Shown here piece after piece: positions 1-6,700 of a stretch of DNA of 8,541 nucleotides. The notes under the pieces were generated by a model. It was not told the origin of the DNA, did not search any database, and was given only the letters and a program-made list of their open reading frames with translations. Made by a program: the position numbers and the translations under genes. Each line of letters begins with the position of its first letter. Position 1 is the stretch's first letter. The stretch is taken from NCBI GenBank assembly GCA_964567665.1, contig CAZMNN010000064.1:1-8541 (forward strand). Direction: 5' to 3'. This stretch comes from UBA1731 sp964567665. GTDB lineage: Bacteria; Verrucomicrobiota; Kiritimatiellia; RFP12; UBA1067.

Positions 1-196
1 GCTGGAGGACGGCGTCGTTGACGGCGGGTTCGGCGAGAAGGTCGCGCGCCACTATGGGCCGACGGCAATGCGGGTGCTCGTGCGCGGCGTGGCGAAGAGG
101 TTCGCCGACCGCTACGACATCGCGGACTTCCTGGCGGCGAACCGGCTCACCGTGCCGCAACTGCTTGCTGACATTCATTGTTCCGCGGATGATTGA
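1..196 (+). CDS. dxs: C-terminal end of probable 1-deoxy-D-xylulose-5-phosphate synthase (partial, 5' end outside window)
   Basis: The open frame begins at base 2 and gives 64 codons ending at TGA 194-196; its start lies upstream of the window. DXS condenses pyruvate with glyceraldehyde-3-phosphate, using thiamine diphosphate, in the first step of the cytoplasmic MEP isoprenoid pathway. The visible residues begin LEDGVVDGGFGEKVARHYG, resembling the ED-G-V-x-GGFGEK segment of the transketolase C-terminal domain in clostridial-type DXS. The tail follows the usual pattern: a strand (MRVLVRGVAKRF), then a helical end finishing LTVPQLLADI. Counted GC is 66%, well above the following region, which suits a core gene. 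Only the last tenth of the protein is visible, so another transketolase-like enzyme cannot be excluded. No canonical terminator directly follows the stop; the nearest hairpin is about 90 bases downstream. Confidence 0.72.
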   Translation, partial: LEDGVVDGGFGEKVARHYGPTAMRVLVRGVAKRFADRYDIADFLAANRLTVPQLLADIHCSADD

Positions 197-286
197 ATTG
201 AATCCGTTTTACAGGTCTGCCATGCGAAGCCGTGCATTTGATTAGTTTCTCCTCAAAGGTGGCATTCCAGAACTGTTAAAGAATGT

Positions 287-320
287 GCTTCCGCTGCATA
301 TGTAGCTATGTAGCGGTGGC
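287..320 (+). terminator. Hairpin downstream of dxs, weak terminator candidate
   Basis: CCGCTGCATA at 291-300 pairs with TATGTAGCGG at 307-316, a 10-bp stem with one G-U pair and a 6-base loop. The stem extends outward past a T-T mismatch (290/317) by G287-C320, C288-G319 and U289-G318. A run of five T follows at 330-334, but it begins 9 bases after the outer stem. This is therefore not a textbook intrinsic terminator. The position, about 90 bases after the dxs stop, suits a 3' end for that transcript. The G-U pairs form only in rightward RNA. Confidence 0.4.
299..314. repeat. 8-bp direct repeat TATGTAGC x2
   Basis: TATGTAGC occurs at 299-306 and immediately again at 307-314. It overlaps the loop and 3' arm of the hairpin at 287-320. 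It is most simply a small tandem duplication and may have helped create the hairpin. Nothing identifies it as a target-site duplication. Confidence 0.55.
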
Positions 321-343
321 GATGGACTGTTTTTCATTCCTTG

Positions 344-365
344 ATCCGTCGGTTTTTCGGTGGAT
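344..365 (+). other. Second intergenic hairpin (rightward-strand RNA)
   Basis: ATCCGTCG at 344-351 pairs with CGGTGGAT at 358-365 around a GTTTTT loop. The 8-bp stem contains two adjacent G-U pairs (348/361 and 349/360). On the opposite strand these would be A-C mismatches, so any folding belongs to a rightward transcript. No U-tract follows, so it is not called a terminator. It may be chance structure. Confidence 0.3.
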
Positions 366-470
366 TGGGAAAGGGTGTTCCTTGTTGAGGATGCGCTTCC
401 TTCTCGCGTGGTCGGCCCATACAAAGCCCCAGCACCTATCGCCGATGCACATTCGCTTGTCGCCATTCGT

Positions 471-484
471 GACATGCTCATGTC
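471..484. promoter_or_regulatory. 14-bp palindrome, possible protein-binding site
   Basis: GACATG-CT-CATGTC is a perfect 6-bp inverted repeat with a 2-base centre. The spacing is too tight for a good RNA loop but fits a dimeric DNA-binding protein. It lies about 110 bp upstream of the -35 at 593, a possible activator position. No matching second copy was seen in the control region, and no regulator family can be named from it. A chance palindrome is possible. Confidence 0.3.
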
Positions 485-592
485 TCCAGTTCCTCGCGGT
501 GTTCAGTATTTGGCAAATGGGGTAGGGGCGAGTGTTCCATCTTTTTTGAGTGTGTCCGTCATTATGGCAAACTGCGGTCATTTTCGTTTTGG

Positions 593-621
593 TTGACATA
601 TATGGCGCGGTTTGGTATAAG
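593..621 (+). promoter_or_regulatory. Sigma70-type promoter of the three-gene operon
   Basis: A perfect -35 TTGACA (593-598) is separated by exactly 17 bases from TATAAG (616-621), which matches the -10 consensus at five of six positions. TGG at 613-615 supplies an extended -10. Transcription would begin near 626-629, giving a leader of about 32-35 bases before the ATG at 661. An alternative -10-like TATGAT sits at 622-627, but its 23-base spacing from the -35 is poor. The promoter lies downstream of the in-frame ATG at 550, which supports the later start of the first gene. I see no promoter of similar quality in the two intergenic gaps downstream. Confidence 0.75.
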
Positions 622-632
622 TATGATTATAC
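615..632. promoter_or_regulatory. Inverted repeat over the -10 and start site, operator candidate
   Basis: GTATAA (615-620) and TTATAC (627-632) form a perfect 6-bp inverted repeat with a 6-base spacer. It covers the -10 hexamer and the predicted transcription start, where a bound repressor would block polymerase. The arms are AT-rich and one contains the -10 itself, so part of the symmetry may be coincidental. The regulator is unknown. Confidence 0.4.
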
Positions 633-647
633 AAAAAAAAAACCACT

Positions 648-653
648 AAAGGA
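648..653 (+). promoter_or_regulatory. Ribosome binding site of the DUF4838 gene
   Basis: AAAGGA lies 7 bases before ATG 661. The same core and the same 7-base spacing precede the other two operon genes, which fixes the start at 661 rather than at the upstream in-frame ATG 550. A run of ten A (633-642) lies just upstream in the leader. Confidence 0.75.
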
Positions 654-660
654 TTCACTT

Positions 661-3600
661 ATGAACGGTGCTCGGTTGGTTTTGCTTTGTCGTTGGCGAT
701 TGTCGTGCTTGATGTTCGTCCTTTGCGCCCTTGCGTCCGTTTCGTTTGCGGACGAATGCAGGCCGTGTACAAAGACGTCCTCCGGTAAGGTGGCTCTCGT
801 CAAGGATGGCATCGCTATGTTTGAAGTGGTTCTTGCCGAAGACGCCTCGCGCCCAGAGCGGTTCGCCGCCCGCGAACTTGAGAAGTATTTGTGCTTATCT
901 GGTCAGGTTGCAGCGGACGCGATGCCGTCGAATGCACTGAATAAGGTTCCGATCCGTCTTGTGACGGCGGCAGATTCGTCCAATATGCCTTGGGATGGCG
1001 ATGTGTTCACCATCGAAGCGGACGCTGATGGCATCACCGTCACAGGTGCATCGCCACGCGGCACTGCCTATGGTGCATACGAGATACTGAAGACATGTGC
1101 GGGAATGCGCTGGCTCGTTCCGGGTGAAGACGGAGAATATTGCGTGAACAAGTCGCGCACAGTCGAGATTCCGTACGGCAAGACGACGCACAGACCGTTT
1201 CTCAAGATCCGTGAGACGCGCACAACCGGCGATGAAGGCGGACTTTGGTCGCTCCGCAACAACATGCAGTCGCAGGGGCTTCCACTTAACCGTTTCTGGG
1301 ACAGGAAGCGCAACTGCCGCACGGAGGAGGCTGACCGGCTTGAGGAGCTGTGCGAAATGGGGGTGGGCCCCTGCGGACACATCCAGTCTACATTACTGAT
1401 GGCGGACATCGGTAACGAATCGTTTCGGACCCCGAAGGAAGTGGCCGAGGCCATGTTCGCGAAGCATCCGGAGTGGTTTCCCGTAGAGAACGGACTCCGC
1501 AAGCTCATCTGGGGTCCGAACGACCGCAATCCGTGCGTTTCGAACGAGAAGTATCTTGACCATGCTGCAGAGACGATCTGCAGATGGATTGACTGTCCGC
1601 ACGGACGCGACTCGTACATGACGATCGGCAACAATGACACTACGCTTTGGTGTGAATGCGAGAACTGCAAGGCACTTGATGCGCCGGAGGCGGCTGGTAC
1701 AAAGGGTGAGATGTCCGACCGCTACTGGCACATGGTAAATGGAATCGCCAGCCGCGTCTGGAAACGGTTTCCAGATGCGAAGTTCGGTGGATGGGCATAT
1801 CAGAACTACTGGTATCCCCCTGTCCGTGTGAAGATAGATCCTCGCCTCAAGGTGTTCGTGAGCTTCAACAACCAGTGCTGGCGGCACAGCTGCCTTGACC
1901 CTGTGTGCACAATCAACCGCGAGATGAAGAACATCTACTCACGTTGGGCGGCGACGGGGCATCCGCTTGTCGTCAACCGGGACGAGATCGGAAATTTCGA
2001 TTCGTTCGGTTCGCCCGGCTGCGATATGCTTCCGTCAGAGTCAGTCCTGTACCGGAATTTTAGGGAATACACGCAGATGGGCTGCTCAGGGTCGCATTTC
2101 TGCGTCATGGGGCCATATCCGCGCTTTCTCCGTTACGCCAAAGACATGAAGCCATTCTATGGCAGCAATGACTGGTGGTATGCGATGTGGCAGACATGCT
2201 ACCTCTCGGCGCGTTTTGAATGGGACGTCACGCGCAACTACGAGCGTGAATATGAGGAGGCGAACTCGCTCTATTACGGCCGCATCGCATGGGAGGGGGC
2301 GATGCGTGAATTCCGCCGAGGGCTGGAGAAGGCCTTCTTCGAGACGCCAGGCTGCATCGGTTGGGGATCTGGCGCCCCGCTTGGACGTTGCCTCGACCAG
2401 GCGGGAATGGAGGATCGGCTCAAGTCGCTCCTGGCTAAGGCCGTCGAGTTGGCGCAGTCCGACCCTGATCCGCGTGCACTCAGGCACGTTGCGATGGAGA
2501 AGAGCGTCTTTGAGCGCACATGGCTTGTCGCGCGAAAATCCTATCTTGAGAATTTTAGGGAACTCAACGTCTATCGGCGCAAAGGGGAAATCATTGTCGA
2601 TGGCGTACTGGACGAGGCGGACTGGCGAAATGCGGATGTCCTTACGAACTTCAAGGCGCCGGATTGGGGGAAAGTGAAGACGGCAGACCTTCAGCAGACG
2701 TTTGTGCGCGTCGTCTACGACAGAGACAATCTCTACGTTGCCGTTGAGGCCATGGAGCCGACACCGGCAATGATGAAGGCCGACAAGACTGTGGACAGGA
2801 TTCACGGTTATGCAGATCTCGGCAACCATCTTGAACTGTTCTACTCGTATCCGGACATGGCAGACAGGTGCTATCAGCTGATGATCAACTCGGAGGGACA
2901 GATTGTCGACATGCTGATCCGCTCGGTTTCCGACAAGGACAATGCGTTCAAGACATCTTCCCGCTGGGCTGTGAAGAAGGGTAGTGATCGCTGGACTCTC
3001 GAAATAGCGATACCGTGCTCGGAGATCGGACAGAACTGCTTTGACGGTGCGACATGGAGGCTCAACGTGGCGCGGCAGCGTGAGGTTGAGGGTGCACCTC
3101 GCGAATCTTCAAGCGCCTGCGGCGGAGGGTTCTATGCTCCGGCGACATTCATCAACATGAAGTTCACGCCATCACGCGCCGCTGGCATTGGACAGGGGCG
3201 CGACACTGCGCCGTGGAAGAATGCGGGCTTCGAGGCCACTCGCCCCAATCCGACGGATCGACGGTTCACGTGGACGCGATGGACGAGTCCCGACGTGCCG
3301 AAGGAATGGAACGCGGCCCGTACGCCCGGACGCATCCAGACCGAGAACGGCAACCGCTACATCCACATAGAGGGACATCCCGAAACGGATGTTTCGCAAT
3401 ATTTCATAGGGCCAGGAAAGGGCGTTCTACATACGACTTTCCGAGCGCGCGGAAAAGGTCGGCTTTGCCTGTGGACAGGGAACTACGTTGACCATCTGCC
3501 GGGCGTTCCAGGCTACAGGATGATCGACGGCACATCAAAGAACAATCTCTTCGATCTGACGTCGGAATGGATGACTTATTCCATAGATACGCCAAAGCTT

Positions 3601-3702
3601 GGACTTGCCACGGAGCGTGTTGCCCACCGGTTCAGACTGCGCGGCGAATCCGTCTTCGCCGACATCGACGATGTTTTCGTAACGCCACAGCTTGACAAGT
3701 AA
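661..3702 (+). CDS. Secreted DUF4838 protein with GH67-N-like, CBM9-like and C-terminal beta-sandwich domains
   Basis: This is a 1013-residue exported protein, probably a carbohydrate-active enzyme of unproven specificity. Residues 1-30 are a signal peptide (Arg-containing start, hydrophobic core around 15-26, likely cleavage after SFA). About 45-170 resembles the alpha-glucuronidase (GH67) N-terminal domain: ARELEKYL at 70-77 and RGTAYGAYEIL at 133-143. About 235-520 matches DUF4838, a family with no established activity. It includes IGNND (322-326), the LWCECENC cluster (329-336) and a following aromatic-rich barrel-like stretch. About 637-835 is CBM9-like, opening DGVLDEADW (647-655) with the strand LYVAVEA (691-697). 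Residues 850-1013 form a further beta-rich module, probably a second binding jelly roll. The start at 661 is chosen from the promoter, the Shine-Dalgarno and the signal peptide; the frame stays open back to ATG 550, but those 37 codons span the promoter. The stop overlaps the next gene's Shine-Dalgarno. D326 and D441/E442 are candidate active-site acids, by inference only. Confidence 0.85.
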   Translation: MNGARLVLLCRWRLSCLMFVLCALASVSFADECRPCTKTSSGKVALVKDGIAMFEVVLAEDASRPERFAARELEKYLCLSGQVAADAMPSNALNKVPIRLVTAADSSNMPWDGDVFTIEADADGITVTGASPRGTAYGAYEILKTCAGMRWLVPGEDGEYCVNKSRTVEIPYGKTTHRPFLKIRETRTTGDEGGLWSLRNNMQSQGLPLNRFWDRKRNCRTEEADRLEELCEMGVGPCGHIQSTLLMADIGNESFRTPKEVAEAMFAKHPEWFPVENGLRKLIWGPNDRNPCVSNEKYLDHAAETICRWIDCPHGRDSYMTIGNNDTTLWCECENCKALDAPEAAGTKGEMSDRYWHMVNGIASRVWKRFPDAKFGGWAYQNYWYPPVRVKIDPRLKVFVSFNNQCWRHSCLDPVCTINREMKNIYSRWAATGHPLVVNRDEIGNFDSFGSPGCDMLPSESVLYRNFREYTQMGCSGSHFCVMGPYPRFLRYAKDMKPFYGSNDWWYAMWQTCYLSARFEWDVTRNYEREYEEANSLYYGRIAWEGAMREFRRGLEKAFFETPGCIGWGSGAPLGRCLDQAGMEDRLKSLLAKAVELAQSDPDPRALRHVAMEKSVFERTWLVARKSYLENFRELNVYRRKGEIIVDGVLDEADWRNADVLTNFKAPDWGKVKTADLQQTFVRVVYDRDNLYVAVEAMEPTPAMMKADKTVDRIHGYADLGNHLELFYSYPDMADRCYQLMINSEGQIVDMLIRSVSDKDNAFKTSSRWAVKKGSDRWTLEIAIPCSEIGQNCFDGATWRLNVARQREVEGAPRESSSACGGGFYAPATFINMKFTPSRAAGIGQGRDTAPWKNAGFEATRPNPTDRRFTWTRWTSPDVPKEWNAARTPGRIQTENGNRYIHIEGHPETDVSQYFIGPGKGVLHTTFRARGKGRLCLWTGNYVDHLPGVPGYRMIDGTSKNNLFDLTSEWMTYSIDTPKLGLATERVAHRFRLRGESVFADIDDVFVTPQLDK

Positions 3703-3707
3703 AGGAG
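3701..3707 (+). promoter_or_regulatory. Ribosome binding site overlapping the upstream stop codon
   Basis: AAAGGAG shares its first two bases with the TAA stop (3700-3702) of the preceding gene and ends 7 bases before ATG 3715. Ribosomes finishing the first gene would occlude and then expose this site, so the two genes are probably translationally coupled. An alternative ATG at 3721 would give 13-base spacing and is less likely. Confidence 0.7.
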
Positions 3708-3714
3708 TCGAGAG

Positions 3715-6700
3715 ATGAGAATGAAGAATCTGACATCCTACTTCATGTGCTGCGCTGCCTTTTCTGCCACCGCCGCAGATCTCTATGTGGATTGCCACGG
3801 GAATGCGCCATACTCAACCATCCAGGCAGCCGTAGACGCTGCCCAAAGCGGAGACACTGTCTATGTGCGACCGGGCATATATGATAATGGCGGCGGCGTT
3901 GATGCGGCAGAAGGCACAAATCGTGTCCACATCACAAAATCCCTGACTTTGGCCGCAACAAGTGATGACCCGGCCGACACCGTAATAGTGGGAGCATTTG
4001 ACTCTGCGGAGAAGTTTGGGCGCGGTCCGGCGGCCGTCCGGTGTGTCCTTGTACAGGCTACGGCCTCTGATGTTGTCGTAATTCGCGGGTTTACGATCCG
4101 TGACGGCGCCTGCCATGCGTCTGAAGGTGTCGCAGGCGATGCACGGACATATGCGGGCGGTGCGTCGGCGGAGAGCGGAAACGTCTGGTTCGCCGACTGC
4201 CGCTTTTTCGGCAATCGCGGTGTGCGCGGCGGACAAGTGCGAGGCGGAACGTATCTCCGGTGTCGCTTCGAGGGCGGATGCGGCGCCGAAACCGCTGCCG
4301 CTGCAACGCTTGTCTACTGTCTCGTCACTGCAACGCTGCCAAGTTCCGAATCCGGCGCAAACTATCTTGTCGGAACGGACGTCTCATGCATAAACTGCAC
4401 GTTCTACCGGAACGGGACAAAGTATCTGGCGTCGGCTCTTGATGAGCAACATGCGCTGAAGAACTGCGTTTTGGCTGGACAGGACTATCTGACGTATTCG
4501 GCAGGGCATATAGAGGCCAGTCACACACTGTTCTGCCGCCAGAAGGATTCCGCTTCGCCCATCGACAATGCGGACACCTCTCGCCTTACGTCTGCGGATT
4601 GCATTGAGGGGAAGGCAAACGAGCAGTTCATGGCGCCAGCATTTGAAGACTGGCGGTTGGTGACAGGGTCGGACGCCATAGGCTTGGGGACTGCTGATGC
4701 GCTGTCCACGCTGCATCCGCCTGCCGGGCTGAATGTGTACGAGGACTACGCGCATGGCGAAGTTCCGCATGAAGGTACGATCAATGCGGGATGCGTACAG
4801 GCAGTGGCCACACCTGCCGGCGGGCGTGTGCGCGTTGAAGGTCTGCCGTTCGTGGTCGCGGATCAGACGGTATACGAGGATCTGTATTTCCATCCAGAGG
4901 CGTATCCGACGCAATATCAAGCTGAGATCTCTCACACGTCGGATATTGGCGTCTATCGCATCGACTGCATGGCGGACGGCGATCGGAGGATTCGCTATCC
5001 GATGCCGGACGACACGTTCGCATTTGTGCCTCCGCCTGACACCTCCATCTCCATGACATGTTCTGTTATCCGTGCAGCATCCGTAATCCATGTAGATCCC
5101 ACAGCGGATGTAGGTGTTGCGGACGGCACTTCGGAAAGGCCGTATGCGACGCTTCAGGATGCCGTAGGCGCTTCGAAGTCGATGGGACTTATCCGTGCGG
5201 CTGCCGGTCACTACAGGGATGGCGGCACTTTAGCGGATGGTGTTTCGAACCGGGTTGCAATCACCAAGGCTCTTCGCCTCGTTGGCGCCGGTGCGGAAAG
5301 GAGCTTCATCCATGGAGCGGGAGATCCGAATGCGCCGGTTGGCGCAAACGGATGCGGATCTGGCGCTGTCCGCTGTGTGCAGGCGATCGAGGGCAACATC
5401 TGTGTGCAGGGCTTTACGCTTGTGGACGGACACGCGGGACTTTCGTCCGCCGAGGAGAATCCTTCGCATAACACGCCAATGGATCAGGGTGGCGCAGTAA
5501 AGACCGGTGGATCGTGCATCATTTCCGATTGCGTAATATCTAACTGCGTAGCATATCGCGGTTCGGCGGGCTACGGGCCGCACCTTGTTCGCTGCCGCGT
5601 TACGCGGTGCAGCGGCTTTGGCGGAGTGCGTCTTGTCGAACAGGGGCGGATGACGTCATGCGCGGTCTATGGCTGCGTTGCGTCAGGCAGCGCTGATGGT
5701 GCGGGAGGGCCGATATTGCTGGATACCTGCACTGCACGGCAGACGACGCTTGTTGCGGACAGTTCAGCGAACCAACGCGCGGTGGGCAGTCAGCACGTGG
5801 CGTACGGATGCGTGATATCCGGCGGAATCGCGCCCTCGGCGAGCTGGGCATGGACTGTGCGCGGCTGCTTTACTGCGCCGAATTACTATCCGGCGGCGGA
5901 CACAGCTGGGAACGCGCCAGACGCTGCGACGGGGAATATCCGTTTTGCCGATGCTCGAGCTCATGACTATCGTCTTCTGGCTACATCTGAAGCCATCGGT
6001 CATGGATATTACGATGAGGCGACGTTCTGGAAGACATACGAACCGGGATTGGACGGAACACCTCTTCTCTTTGTGGACGGAAAGCCGTTGCCTGGCGCTT
6101 TTCAGCGTCCCGTGCCGGTTTTGATTGCGCCGTCTGCAATTGATGCCGGTATGCTCTCCCTAAGCGGCACAAATGCCGTGGAAGAAGGCGATACTGTTGT
6201 CGTGGAGCTTTCGGATGCACGGCGTCCCGTAAAGGGTTTTCTTGTGGACGGCAATGTGCAGCCTGGCACACGCTGGACATACACGGCACCATCCTTCGGG
6301 GCGTCCGGCGGCGTTTCGGTGACGGATGTTCCAGTTTTCGTCTTCGGCACAAACTGGTACGTGAACGCGGCGATGCCGGACGATTCCGGCGATGGTTTCA
6401 CCCTGGAATCCGCGAAGCGGACGTTGATTTCAATCTGCACGAACGATTATCTGATGGCAGGGGACGTCATACATGCAGCCAGAGGCGACTATACGGAGGG
6501 CGCGGCCCGTCATTCTGCGTCAGATGCGATCCGTGCGCGAGTGCTTGTTCCGTCAGGTGTCACCGTTGTCTCCGACGAAGGGCCATCCGTGACGTTCATC
6601 ACAGGCGCACAGGCCACGACATCCTGCCGAGAGGGAACGCTCGGCTGCGGATCGGATGCGGTTCGCTGTGCCGTAGTTGAGGCGGACGGTGTCTTGAAAG

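Larger units (their letters stand above)
197..592. other. Non-coding stretch between dxs tail and the secreted-protein operon
   Basis: I find no supportable gene in these 396 bases. Counted GC is about 49%, against 66% in the dxs tail. Short open frames exist on both strands, but none has a Shine-Dalgarno at a sensible distance or a recognisable product. The longest rightward candidate starts at GTG 360 and its stop falls inside the -35 of the downstream promoter. The stretch contains a hairpin at 287-320, a second at 344-365, a 14-bp palindrome at 471-484 and a T6 run at 542-547. It could be the dxs 3' UTR plus an upstream control region, a structured RNA, or the remains of a decayed element. 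Confidence 0.6.

Noticed and set aside
542..547. T6 run as an intrinsic terminator before the operon promoter
   Set aside because: No stable GC-rich stem directly precedes it; the sequence just upstream (about 515-540) is G-rich without a complementary arm.
360..596. Rightward 78-codon frame starting at GTG 360
   Set aside because: No Shine-Dalgarno before the GTG, no recognisable family, and its stop lies within the -35 of the operon promoter. Its codon choice is not clearly gene-like. It could be a decayed remnant, but I cannot support a gene.
242..599. Leftward frames of 79 and 97 codons in the intergenic stretch
   Set aside because: They overlap each other in different frames, have no ribosome site or recognisable domain, and would need a promoter facing into dxs that I do not see.
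2086..2829. Leftward 247-codon open frame inside the DUF4838 gene
   Set aside because: It lies wholly opposite a gene with clear domains, ribosome site and signal peptide. Composition is Arg/His/Val-rich as expected of an antisense reading of GC-rich codons.
4384..5211. Leftward 275-codon open frame inside the beta-helix gene
   Set aside because: Antisense to well-supported coding sequence; Arg-rich and without any domain. A mirror frame of GC-rich codons explains it.
4018..6700. DNA-level similarity among GCGGATC/TGCGG-rich segments of the helix modules as a separate repeat element
   Set aside because: The likeness reflects the shared protein motifs (GCGS-AVRC, GFT) of diverged modules. 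The nucleotide match is patchy and does not suggest a mobile repeat.
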